A stretch of 64,000 nt of DNA from Centrapalus pauciflorus. Its lineage: Eukaryota; Streptophyta; Magnoliopsida; Asterales; Asteraceae. Positions 22,701-33,313 of the stretch are shown here, piece by piece. Within the stretch, counting starts at the first letter, position 1, and every line of letters begins with the position of its first letter. The position numbers and the translations under genes are program-made. The DNA is taken from contig JAANYP010008051.1 in NCBI GenBank assembly GCA_020465985.1, forward strand, positions 124,001-188,000, written 5' to 3'. The notes beneath the pieces were generated by a model. It saw nothing but the letters and a program-made list of their open reading frames with translations. It did not search any database and was not told the DNA's origin.

Positions 22701-25700
22701 CAGATTATCATTGTTTAAGAAGAAAGTAGTGACACCAAGTGGACTGGTATAGTCACTATAGTACACATATTCTCTTATAATTCCTCGTTATTGCTGAGAC
22801 GCTTTTTTCGAGTAATGAATTCTACCTTAAAAGTTGGTTACTTATATTAGTCCATAATAATTATACATTGAGTACAATGTGTTAAGGCTCCATGGCTGAG
22901 ATAATGCAATAGAAACTGTCCAATTTTAGACACCCATGACCCATTTGATTTGCTACTTTTCATGGTGGTAATTTTTATTAAAGTGTATATTTATAATTAT
23001 TGTTGTATATCTAGTCCATATTTATCTCCATATATTTTAGGTAGTTTGTTATTATCTTTTGTATATATTTAATAGTTCAATGGGAATAATTACACATTCT
23101 TTTCCAATCGTTATGGTATCAGAGACCTTTTTTTTCTAGCCTCTCTCCCTCAGCCACGGCTGATTCATCTTCTCCGATCAATATTTCCGGCCACCCTATT
23201 CGCTCATCTCGATGACGAAGGAAGATCAGACCACACAGAAGAATGCCTCTCTCCATCCGGCTTACACGGTTACGAACATCCAAAATAAAGTCCGAGTTTT
23301 GGATGGTGTCAAGGTCACGTATTCTTCGTGGGTCAAGCTATTTCGCATTCATGCTCGTGCATACAAGGTTTTGAATCATATTGATGGTACTCGACCACCT
23401 GCTAATACCAATAATGCCTATAGCCAATGGGCGGAAATTGACGCCATTGTTTCACAATGGATTTATGGATCACTTTCTGATGATATATTGATTCGAGTCC
23501 TTGAACCAGACTCGACTCCTTATGAAGCCTGGGAGAAGCTTAAAAATATATTCCTCTGCAACAAAGGATCCCGAGCCGCTGCCCTTGAACATGAGTTCAC
23601 CAACCTAACCCTTCGAGCTTCGACTTCTCTCGACTACTATTGCCAAAAACTGAAAGATTTGGCCGATCAATTGAATGACGTTGATAACCCGGTTAATGAG
23701 CAACGTTTGGTCCTTCGGAGTTTGATACCGCTGCTGCCTACATTAACCAGACGCTGCCCGATTGGGACACCGCTCGAAGCATGCTCCAGCTTGAACACAA
23801 TCGCCAACTTGCACGGGAAAAAGCCAATATTTCATCCGCTGCTGGAGAAGCCAACATTGCTGCAGATCATCGCCAACCCAATCGGACGGGTCGTGGACCA
23901 CCCCATTCTCGGCAGAATCAAGGAAGATCAAACCCACGTGGCTCCAATCGGTTCAACCAAAATGGACATCCCCCAAACCGCTCTAATCGCATAGGCTCGT
24001 CGGATCCGTCTTCTGGCTCACAAAACGCACCACCATGGTGGGCTATGATGCCGCCACCTTGCCCGTACCCTACTCAACAGGGTTGGGCCTATCCGTGGTA
24101 TCCTCAGCCACGTCCACATCCCTCACAACACCGATCTTCTACTCGGCCTTTTGAACCCTCTCCACAAGCTAATGATGCTCCTCAAGCCCATGCTGCTGGA
24201 TCTCGTAATGCTTTGGATCCTACTGATATTGGCACAGCTTTTCAGACTCTGACATTGGAACCGCCAGAAGATTCTCAATGGTACATGGACACTGTTGCAT
24301 CGTCTCACCTTACGGGTGACTCGGGTATTCTCGATCAATTCTCTAATCATAGTCATATAAAATCTATATTTGTCGGAAATGGTAATGATATTCCAGTTAG
24401 AGGCTCGGGTAAAAACACCATTCTCACCAAACCCAAACCTCTTCACCTTAATGATGTTTTATACACGCCAGGAATTATCAAAAATCTAGTTTCCGTTCGT
24501 CAATTCACTATTGATAATAATGTTTCCGTTGAGTTTGATCCTCGTGGTTTTTTTGTAAAGGACCTTCAGAGTGGGAAGATCCTTACCAGACATAATAGTA
24601 CCGGATCTCTTTACCCGTTCACCACTCCGGCAAACTCGCGTCCTACGTTTTTATTAGTATCGTCTTTAGATTTATGACATTTTTGACTCGGACATCCGGC
24701 TGGAAATATCATTGATTATTTAAGTTCAAAGTCTATTATTCCTTGTAATAAGAGTTCTAATAATACTCATTCTCTTTGTCATTCTTGTCAAATATCAAAA
24801 CACAAGCGTTTGCCGTGTTATGATTCCACGTCTACTACTTTCTTGCCTTTTGATATTATACATTGCGACTTGTGGACCTCTCCGATTCTTAGTAAAACTG
24901 GATATAAATACTACATGGTCTTAATCGATAACTTCACACAATATGTATGGGTATATTCGTTAAAACTAAAATTGGAAACCTTCTCTCGTTTTTCTCAATT
25001 TCATTCGTTCATTCAAACTCAATTTCACGCCAAGATCAAAAGTTTCCAATGTGACATGGGTGGTGAATTTGATAATAAACAGTTTAATGACTTTGCTTCC
25101 ACACATGGCCTCCAGTTTCGTTTTTCTTGCCCACAAACTTCACCACAAAACGGTAAAGCTGAACGCATGATCCGCCGACTAAATGAAATAATTATTGTCC
25201 TTCTTGCTCATGCATCTCTTCCACCTGCATTTTGGGTTGATGCCCTACACGCTGCTGCTTACCTCCATAACATCACTCCAACCAAATTACTACACTACCA
25301 AACTCCTACCTCGACACTCTTTGGACGAAACCCATCTTATGACCATTTTCGCGTGTTCGGATGTGCTTGCTACCCTAACCTCTCCGCTACTCGTGATCAT
25401 AAACTTAGCCCTCGGTCCATCCTATGTGTCTTTCTTGGCTACCCCGCCAACTATCAAGGTTATCGATGTCTCGATCCCACAACCGGCAAAATTCACTTAT
25501 CCCGTCATGTCACGTTTGATGAATCCGTTTTTCCATTTGCCACTCGCCCTTCTAACACATTTCCTGACTACCGGTTCTTATCTTCTGACACCAATCTCCC
25601 TTCCACAATTCACCACTTCACCTCATCATCAACGCCACCGTCGCCCTCATCTCCTCCATCTCCCACTGACCCCACCTTGCCACCTCCCAATTCTACTTCC

Positions 25701-28700
25701 ATACACTCGACACCACCACCGTCTCCACTACCGCCACCGCCACCGCCACCTCCTATTCCCACTCACCCAATGACTACTCGATCTCGTCTTGGCACTCTCA
25801 AACCAACCCAACGTCTAAACCTCGACACCTCTACTATTTCTCCACATCCCAAAAACCTTCGCCTCGCCTTCCTCGACCCTAACTGGAAACATGCTATGAA
25901 CGACGAATATAATGCTTTATGTGACAATGACACATGGGAATTGGTCCCGAAACCCCCTGATTCCCATATTATTCGGTGCTTATGGCTTTATCGCCACAAA
26001 TTTCACTCGGATGGCACCTTAGCTCGTTATAAAGCCCGACTTGTGGTTGATGGTAAATCTCAGCAGGTCGGCATTGATTGTGGTGAGACGTTCAGCCCAG
26101 TTGTTAAGCCAACTACCATCCGCACCGTGCTCACACTTGCAGTTTCTCGTTCGTGGTCAATGCATCAACTTGATGTAAAAAATGCGTTTCTTTACGGGAA
26201 CTTGGATGAAACCGTCTATATGCATCAACCTCCCGGTTTTGTTGATCGCAATCACCCTGATTTTGTGTGCAGGTTACGTAAATCATTGTATGGTCTTAAG
26301 CAAGCCCCACGAGCTTGGTACCACCGTTTTGCAACCTTTATTACATCTATGGGTTTCAAGAGTGCCGCATCTGATACATCATTATTTGTCTACCGCAAGG
26401 GAAACAGCATTGCTTACTTACTATTATACGTTGATGACATCATTCTTACGGCTTCTACTGATAACTTTCTCCACTCGGTCATCAACAAACTTTCGAAGGA
26501 ATTTGCTATGACCGACTTGGGTAGATTACATCATTTCCTTGGTATCCAAGTAACTCATACAACTGCTGGTATTTTTTTGTCTCAATCACAGTATGTGAAC
26601 GCAATTCTTGCAAGGGCTAACATGACAGGTTGTAACCCTGTCGCCACACCCGTCGATACCTCGTCCAAACTTAGTGCCACTGCCGGGGAGCCGTTGAAAG
26701 ATGGTAGTCTTTATCGTAGTCTAGCCGGTGCTCTGCAATATCTCACATTCACACGACCCGATATTACATATGCCGTGCAACAAGTTTGCCTATTCATGCA
26801 TGCCCCTAGAGAACCACATTTCAATTTCCTAAAACGGATACTACGGTACATTAAAGGGACTTCAGATTATGGCCTGCACATTCTAAAGTCCCCTAACTTA
26901 CGCATTACTGCTTACTCAGACGCCGACTGGGGGGGGGGGGGATGTCCTGATTCTCGTAGATCAACATCGGGGTATTGCGTCTTTCTCGGGGACAATCTCA
27001 TCTCCTGGTCATCTAAGAGACAACCAACGGTATCACGCTCCAGTGCAGAGGCGGAATACAAGGGAGTGGCCGATGCTACATCTGAAACTAGTTGGCTTAG
27101 AAATTTACTACTTGAGCTCCATGTACCGGTCACCAAAGCCATGCTCGTATGATAATATTTCTGCTGTGTATCTCTCTGATAACCCGGTGCAACACCAACG
27201 AACTAAACATGTTGAGATCGATATCCATTTTGTTCGAGAGCTTGTTAAAATAGGCCGCATTCGGGTAATTCATGTGCCCACGGAACATCAATATGCCGAT
27301 ATCTTCACTAAAGGTCTGCCACGCCAGCTGTTTCAACGCTTCCGCTCCAGTTTATGCATATGCTCTCCTCCTGCTTCTGCCGGGGAGTATTAGAGTGTAT
27401 ATTTATAATTATTGTTGTATATCTAGTCCATATTTATCTCCATATATTTTAGGTAGTTTGTTATTATCTTTTGTATATATTTAATAGTTCAATGGGAAAT
27501 AATCACACATTCTTTGCCAATCTTTAATTTTAAGGTGACTATATATATGTGTATTTACAGGTAAACAAATATGCTTTCTCAGGAGGGCAAGATTCGGTTG
27601 AGAATCATAGAAAGTTTGGAGCGAATCTTGAGGTATATGAATATATTGTAGCAAAAAACCTGCATGGAAACCGTGTAAAATCATACTCCTTTGATTACTT
27701 AAAAATTGCAAAATTTGTCATTGGAACCCTCATAAACATTTCAACATCTTAAACTAAGTTAGAATTTGCTTTATCAGGTGTTAAGGTGATTCCCAAGGTT
27801 GGGAGTTCGAGTCCCATCGTGCATAAAGATGTAGATTTAGGAGTCTGTTTAGATGGGTGTGTGCGTTAGAGTTTGCTTTTCAACAAGTTTTCTTATTTTA
27901 TCTTTATCGAAGGTTATCGACGGCATTTGATTGACATTTAAATATTTTTGCTATTGTTAATAAATCAAGCTTTTTATTAAAGCAATGGTCCACCTTTTTT
28001 GAGTAGAGAAAATTATGCAAAAAACCAATGTGCTTTAGAAATTTTTTGATCAAGTCTCTGTAACAAAAATGTTTACATAAAAGTCTCTCAACTTTAAATT
28101 TTAGCGAATTATGTTTTTCTATTAGATCTTTTTAGGGGTTTTTTAAGGGACTTTTATGGGGAACAATTTTTGTGCAGGGATTTTACTGAAACATTTTTAA
28201 GTTAAGGGGATTTTATGGAAACATTTTTGGTATAAGGACTTAATCGAAACGTTTTTAACTTCAGTGAGTTTAACTTAAAAGTATGTTGGTTTTTGCATAA
28301 TTTTCTTTTTGAAAAATAATTTTGAAGGTTGTAAACCTTTTTCAGTATGCTTTGGTTGACTTTTAAGCCGAGTCTCCTCTCTTGGCTAAATTCTTTTAGT
28401 TTACAGATTTGATCTGTTAGGATTAAATTGATCCATTTTTTTACATAATATATGAATGTTTAACAATAGTGACTTTATTACAGTTTTTTTTTCTTTCTAT
28501 ATATCAGTAATGAACTCCGTAGTAGCACTTTTTACATGTGTGGTACCCTCTATCTTAGTTTGTGGATGTTGTTTAGGTGGATATACCTTTCAAATACCTT
28601 AGTTTCTTCCTCGACGACGATGATGAGCTTGAACATATTAGGAAGGTAAGAAAACGATCCCCTGATACCTTAATTTGTTGTAAAGATGCATAATGTGTTT

Positions 28701-28934
28701 TCTTAAATTTGTGTAACACCACAAGAGGTTAACGTTCTTTTATTTACTTTTCAGGAATACGGTTCAGGACGCATGCTTACAGGTGAAATCAAGAAGAGAC
28801 TAATCGAAGTTTTAACAGAACTGGTGGAACGTCACCGAGCTGCTAGGGCAGCAGTGACTGATGAGGTAATTTTACATGAAACTCGTGTTACTTTTCTAAT
28901 TTGCTGTCGTCAGCATCATTACTAAGTGTCATGC

Positions 28935-28967
<33 letters not shown>

Positions 28968-29749
28968 TCCACACACACACAAAAGAAAAAAAGGAAAGGA
29001 AGAAGGAAAAAAAGTACAGACACAGAAGAAAGCTATGGTGACTTAAATGGTTAAATAACTTAAAGGTTTTGTTTATCATTTAACTTTTTCTATGAGCCCA
29101 TCTCATTTAACTTTTTCTAGACTATTCATATATAAGTCAAGTGCAAAAAGGTCATCATTTAATTGATAAAAATGTTTTGTTTATCACACATTCCTAGAAC
29201 TATTTGTATTTAGGGTGGACATTTATATGAGATGGAGGGAGGATAATAAATCTTGTAATGACTTAACGCGCTCTTGTTGCTTGATGTTGAAATAATCACT
29301 CTTGATGGTATTGTGTGTTTTGCAACTTATGATAATTTAAGGAATTTATAAATTAAGGGCATAAAAAGGTAATTTATTTTACCCTTTCAGTTTTGTGGCA
29401 GCTATTAAAAGTGCTTATTAAAAACTTCTTATGACCCTTAAATAGTAAAATACTCGAATGGATCATATCATCATCACAAGTAGATGCATGTTAGCCATAC
29501 ACTAAAAATGGATTATATAACATCTTGAAGTTGCAACAAGTGAAATAGCCAATAATCATAAAATTACTTTCAAAATGCATCCGAAAACCACCATGATCTT
29601 TTTACGATAAAAACTGTTCACTGATCGAAGCATACTGTTTTCGTAGAACCAATGAGATTTATTTGTGAAATTTTGTTTTACATTATGTTTTCATGCAGAT
29701 GGTTGATGCGTTCATGGCTATAAGACCGCTGCCAAATATGTTCAACTGA
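16711..29749 (+). CDS. Cytosolic tryptophan--tRNA ligase (TrpRS), 12 coding exons
   Basis: This enzyme joins tryptophan to tRNA-Trp using ATP in the cytosol. Exons: 16711-16931, 17315-17434, 17603-17788, 18695-18746, 18862-18927, 20243-20329, 21456-21548, 21671-21751, 27561-27632, 28577-28645, 28755-28865, 29699-29749. They total 1,209 nt, all with GT-AG borders, and give 402 residues plus stop, the size of the Arabidopsis cytosolic enzyme. Class I signatures are present: the HIGH-type motif HLGH at residues 103-106 (after TGRGPSSEAL) and KMSAS at 280-284. Also visible are VIQLTDDEK, FIFSDFDYVGG, YFRMTRDVAPRLG and the C-terminal AFMAIRPLP. No organelle-targeting extension is seen. The start follows an acceptor two bases upstream. 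Intron 8 is 5.8 kb because of a MITE and a copia insertion, yet every exon border is intact, so the gene is probably functional. Confidence 0.96.
20640..20890. repeat. Two short direct repeats in TrpRS intron 6
   Basis: A stretch containing ATGGTGAACGTCAT and TTTATTGAGCCTAA occurs at about 20688-20730 and again at about 20843-20885 with a few differences. It may be the remains of a small duplication or of a TGGTTTG-type MITE starting near 20490. Confidence 0.5.
22169..22511. mobile_element. MITE with 9-bp target duplication (MULE-like)
   Basis: It is a 343-bp element in TrpRS intron 8. It starts GGGTGTAATATGAT and ends ATAGTAACCC, and the inverted arms stay similar for about 50 bases, including a TTTCACGTTTT-type core. 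It is flanked on both sides by TAATTATTA (22160-22168 and 22512-22520). The 9-bp duplication suits Mutator-like elements. There is no coding capacity. Confidence 0.75.
22976..23113 (+). repeat. 5' LTR of copia-1 (138 bp)
   Basis: It begins TATTAAAGTGTATATT and ends CAATCGTTA, directly against TGGTATCAGAG. Both ends carry TA where TG and CA are normal. Confidence 0.85.
23114..23124 (+). other. Primer binding site of copia-1
   Basis: TGGTATCAGAG is complementary to initiator Met-tRNA and starts at the first base after the LTR. Confidence 0.88.
23212..23994 (+). pseudogene. gag of copia-1, N-terminal part
   Basis: The ATG at 23212 opens a copia-type Gag (UBN2-like). It shows SSWVKLFRIHARAYKVL, WAEIDAIVSQWIYGSL, AWEKLKNIF and YYCQKLKDLADQL. 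The true reading leaves this frame at about 23740 and continues at 23781 in the next one, so residues after about 176 are out of frame. No CCHC knuckle is seen in the region read. Confidence 0.85.
23781..24677 (+). pseudogene. copia-1 gag C-terminus and protease (inactive site)
   Basis: This continues Gag with an N/Q/P/R-rich region, then the protease. The active site reads WYMDTVASSHLT, where the family has D-T-G-A-S-S-H. The catalytic-loop Gly is replaced by Val, which should abolish activity. The frame ends at a TGA at 24675, and a second TGA lies at 24684 in the LxHxxLGHP part of the GAG-pre-integrase domain. Confidence 0.85.
24678..27393 (+). pseudogene. copia-1 integrase, reverse transcriptase, RNase H
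   Basis: A long open segment from 24810 holds the integrase core (HCDLWTSP, SFQCDMGGEF, SPQNGKAERM), a P/S/T-rich linker, and the RVT_2 domain (YKARLVVDG, QLDVKNAFLYGNL, SLYGLKQAPRAW and the catalytic box YVDDIILTA). RNase H follows (YSDADWGG, SRRSTSGYCVFLG, SSAEAEYK). A 13-base G run at about 26929-26941 lengthens DWGGGGCPD by two residues without shifting frame. A frameshift near 27150 leaves the last 80 residues (RTKHVEIDIHFVRE, ADIFTKGLP) in another frame. Confidence 0.9.
27388..27526 (+). repeat. 3' LTR of copia-1 (139 bp)
   Basis: It begins TATTAGAGTGTATATT and ends GCCAATCTTTA. It is followed by the target duplication ATTTT. Confidence 0.87.
27773..27864 (+). mobile_element. tRNA-derived SINE, 5'-truncated copy
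   Basis: It lies in TrpRS intron 9. It contains a pol III B-box (AGTTCGAGTCC, 27804-27814) and shares long stretches (GATTTAGGAGT, GTGTGTG) with the copy at 52373. It is flanked by a 15-bp direct repeat GTTAGARTTTGCTTT (27758-27772 and 27865-27879, one mismatch), the expected target duplication. The A-box is lost or strongly diverged. Confidence 0.72.
28008..28305. mobile_element. MITE copy A, about 298 bp, in TrpRS intron 9
   Basis: Its ends are inverted: GAAAATTATGCAAAAAACCA at the left, and GGTTTTTGCATAATTTTC at the right. The interior has degenerate repeats of the type GGGACTTTTATGG...AACATTTTT. A second copy at 30140-31311 is interrupted. A clean target duplication is not seen for this copy. 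Confidence 0.7.
28936..28964. repeat. Poly-C run (29 C) followed by (CA)n
   Basis: This homopolymer in TrpRS intron 11 is followed by CTCCTCC and ACACACAC. Its length may be affected by sequencing or assembly. Confidence 0.85.
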
Positions 29750-30139
29750 ATGCACGGGTAGTTTACTAAGAGTACTTCATTATATACATGGTTCCCATCA
29801 TCAAGATTGCGGGAAATGAATCACTTTTTGTAAGAAAACTTTTTTGGCAGGAGTGATCAGATGTGTGCCTGATCTCGAAACAAACTCTCACAGAATGGCG
29901 AATATAATATGAACTGGAGTATTGCTGGTTTTGTAAAACAACTTTTTGTAGTAGTTCTGTTTTCATATACTGTAGAAATGAAACCGGTGCACGCTGTTGG
30001 GAAACCACTGATATTTATGGATATCTGGGCACTGTGGGAACTTTTTTTTATCTTATTTTTTTGACTTCTTTTAACAATACAAATCGACTCAAGTGTTTTG
30101 ACTACATGGTTTATTTCAGCCACTCATGTATATATGAAA
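29750..30139 (+). other. TrpRS 3' flank / probable 3' UTR
   Basis: No coding signal. It runs from the stop codon to the target duplication of MITE copy B. No clear AATAAA was found close to the stop codon, so the polyadenylation site is not placed. Confidence 0.5.
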
Positions 30140-31311
30140 GAAAATTAAGTAAAAAAATCAATGTACTTTTGATATTTTTTGATAAAGTTCATATATCAAA
30201 AATGTTTTCATAAAATTTCTTCAACTTGAAATTTAGTACGAATTATGTTTTTTTGTGGAATTTTAGCAGGGCATCCATCTTTCCCATCTTGTGAAATTTC
30301 CCTAGGTCAACCATTGCTTCACAGGGTAAGACCAAGAATAACAGACGCCGGTCTGCTTTCTCTGTTCTACAACCCATCCATAAGGGTATAAGGAATGATG
30401 GGCGGGGCACTGGGATAGAAGGGTATACTGATGATCTAGGCCATTCCTTTTAAGCTAGGAATCGTGGATTGGTCATACGGAAAAAAGGATTTAAGAATAC
30501 TAGGGCTAGGAAGAGATTAGTGATGCCTGTCTATCATTGCCTGTTTGATGATCAGATCGGCAGATCCTTGTGACCCCATGGCCGATTGTGGGTTAATCCA
30601 TCCCAAGTTCGAAGCGAACTTGGAAGGAAATGAGAGGGAAGAACCCAATTCCAGCATGAGCTAATCCGATAACGGAGAATGACATCCTTTGAGCCCGGTG
30701 GTAAGGTCCAGTTATTTACACAACCTCCCACCACGAGGCTATACAACCTAGAGTTGCTTGATGCAGTGCCTTATGGTTGAACTTGCTCCACAAAGTCCCA
30801 GAAACATCGATTTGGTTGATTTAGATGGAACCCGGACGAATCGACCTTTTGTCCTATTCGGGGCTTTCGTCTTTTTTCCTTTCCGGTTGGTCCTTTGCTT
30901 GTCCATGAAGGTGCTTGCTTTATTGGTTGGAAGCTTGGTTATAGTTGTTATGAAGAATGAAGGAGCACTGTTGCATTTCCACGACATGGAAAATGATCAT
31001 GGGACGAGGAAATAAAAGAAAAGGTGCAAGGTGAGGAGATATCGAGAGGTAGAATAGGTGAAATGAGTTCAAAGAAATTAGTTAAGACACGCTTCTCTAG
31101 CACAGGCCACAGAGTGAAGTTGGAAGGTTCAATGAACTTCTAAGAGTTTTTCATAAAAAAATTTGTTACGTTAAGAGAGTTTTATGGAAATATTTTTTGT
31201 GCAGTGATTTATACAAAAACAATTTTAAGTTGAGGGACTTTTATGAAAATATTTTTGGTGTAGTGATTTATTTGAAAAATACTGAGTGCTGGTTTTTTAG
31301 TTAATTTTTCC
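30140..31311. mobile_element. MITE copy B, split by an insertion
   Basis: It is the same family as 28008-28305. The left end is GAAAATTAAG and the right end GTTAATTTTTCC. A perfect 9-bp duplication TATATGAAA flanks it at 30131-30139 and 31312-31320. Removing 30271-31140 leaves about 302 bp, matching copy A. The 9-bp duplication points to the Mutator-like superfamily. Confidence 0.75.
30271..31140. other. Foreign-looking insert inside MITE copy B, possibly mitochondrial (NUMT)
   Basis: These 870 bp have a more balanced base composition than the surrounding AT-rich DNA, and the texture recalls plant mitochondrial spacer sequence. No repeat ends or target duplication are obvious, and no known gene is recognised. 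One + strand frame (30758-31015) and one - strand frame (30748-30987) are open but resemble no family I know. The organellar origin is an inference from composition only. Confidence 0.45.
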
Positions 31312-31320
31312 TATATGAAA

Positions 31321-32213
31321 ATGAGCGAGACAAAATTTTTGTTTTGGCTCAAACTAAGAGGGGTATTTGGTTCATAATTTTTTCTTCTTCTGAAATTGCA
31401 TCATGCAACATTTTTATTTTTTAAGATTTTGTCAAAAAATCTGCATTATTTTTAAGAAAATTTTTATAATTTGAAGAATACAAGGTAACTGAGATTTAAC
31501 ATCTAAAGAAAATTTCGTAAAAAACCATCAAACTACACGTTTTTTTCGATAAAGTCTGCCATCCATTTTTTTTAAGATAAGTCATTTAACCTTCTAAAAC
31601 TCACGACTTTGGTATGTTATAGGGCGGTTACTAAGTTTACGTGGCTTACACGTGTCATGTGTCAAAATGTGTTTAGGTTATGCATATTTGGTAATATATT
31701 TTTTTCAGTTAAGTCCATTGATCAAAATTTTTTCTTGGAAAACCATCATACTTCATTTATTTTTCAATTAAGTTTCCCAATCAATTTTTTTTTCTTCAAA
31801 AATATTTTCAAAATTTGAGTAGACACATACATATATTCAATGTTTTCAGTAGAGAAACAAACAAAAATATTTTTTGGGATTTATATAACGAAACGATAGA
31901 CCAACACAATAATATTTTTAAAAGATTTTGGTATTTTGTGTTTAGAACAAAAATATATTGACTAAAGTCGTTAAAAGAAGAAATTGTTTGACAAAATATT
32001 TAAACGGTTATAGTTGCATTTTTTTTTGTGTTGAAAATACATCAACATAAACTAGTTAAACATATTAAAACATACAAAAAAATGGTAGTTTGAAAATAAT
32101 TTTTGAGTAAAAGACATGTTTTGATGGGTTTTACCTGGATATAGTCATCTAACCTTAAAAATCCTAAATTCATCCCTATTTTGCTAATTTTGTCCAGTTT
32201 TAGTCCCCGTGGC
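31321..32213. other. AT-rich spacer
   Basis: There is no gene or clear element. It contains long T and A runs. Confidence 0.55.
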
Positions 32214-33071
32214 TGTAACAACCTAAACTTTAGTCCACGACAATTAATAAGCTTAACTTTAATTTTTAAGCTAGATGATCATTGTTCTATGAGATTTAAA
32301 ATATAAATTTAATGAAAATAATAAAAGTCTTAATTAATTCAAATGGGTTAAATTATAAGTGTGTTATATTGATTTAAAAGAAATTAAATGATATGCAACT
32401 TTTGTGGTCAAAATGAGAAGTAGTAATTTTATGATAATATAAATACCAAATTATTTCTTTCCACCTGCTCATTTATTCTTCAAATTGAAACACCAAATCC
32501 AAAAATCCTTTCTTTCAAAATATGGCTTCATCTTCAATTCATCTGCAGAATCATCAAAAGTTGCAACAAAATAAAGATTGAGTTGAAATCATCAAAGCAA
32601 TAAACAAGAACCAAGTTATATCTATGATTTGAAGGTAATTTTATGCTTAATTTGTTTGTTTGGTTCATTTGAAACCCACGGTTTCTTTGAAGTCTATGAA
32701 CACAATTTCAGCTTCAAAATCATGAAAATAAGACAAGTTTAGTGTTACAAGAATGAATTAGCACTCATGCATGCAACTTTCATGTGTTTTGATAATCATA
32801 TTAACCATTTGAAGCCTTGATTTCAAGTAAAAATAAAAAAAATTCGGAAACTTAGAATAAGCCACTGTCCATTGTTATTATTTCTGTTCGATCGAAAGAA
32901 AACAAGCCAAGAAGGCCTTAAGGCCTTCGGACATAACAAAGATAAATCTGTGTGTGTTTTAATCACTCATAAGAAGCATGAAACCTCCTTAAACCTTCCT
33001 GTATTGCTGCTGTATTTTGAAGAAAACAGGAAGGAACAGAAAGTGCAAGTGTGCGTATGTGATTTGCTATG

Positions 33072-33313
33072 TACCGAAACCCACCATGCAATACCGAAAC
33101 CTTGAAAAGGTTTCGGTAATCCCTGAAGCCACAGTATCGAAACCATGAAGAAGCCTACCGAAATCTTAATGAAACTACCGAAACCTTGCTTGGTTTCGGT
33201 AATATTGAAGCTGAAAACTACCGAGACCATGTATATCCTACCGAAACCATCAAGATCCGAAAACCAATACCGAAACCTTTGAGGTTTCGGTAATCTCTGC
33301 AATACCGAAACCA
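33072..33313 (+). repeat. ACCGAAACC / GGTTTCGGT array
   Basis: About a dozen copies of TACCGAAACC or its complement GGTTTCGGTA occur within 242 bp, separated by unrelated 10-25 base spacers. Three neighbouring opposite-sense pairs (for example CCGAAACC...GGTTTCGG) could form hairpins. The array sits in the presumptive LTR intron. Confidence 0.9.

Larger units (their letters stand above)
22976..27526 (+). mobile_element. Ty1/copia retrotransposon (copia-1) in TrpRS intron 8
   Basis: The element is 4,551 bp, with very short LTRs (22976-23113 and 27388-27526), a PBS touching the left LTR, gag-protease-integrase-RT-RNase H order (Ty1/copia), and a purine-rich GCCGGGGAG before the right LTR. The flanking 5-bp duplication ATTTT is present at 22971-22975 and 27527-27531. 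It has the same orientation as the host gene. The LTRs differ by four substitutions and one indel. Several stops and frameshifts make it defective. Confidence 0.93.

Noticed and set aside
25195..25773. Plus-strand 192-residue frame inside copia-1
   Set aside because: It is a shadow of the integrase-linker coding frame, rich in His/Pro from the alternate reading of a CCACC-rich stretch.
33072..33313. Regularly repeated ACCGAAACC words as a CRISPR-like array
   Set aside because: The repeats are only 9-10 bases, occur in both orientations, have uneven spacers and lie inside a plant LTR. There are no cas genes.
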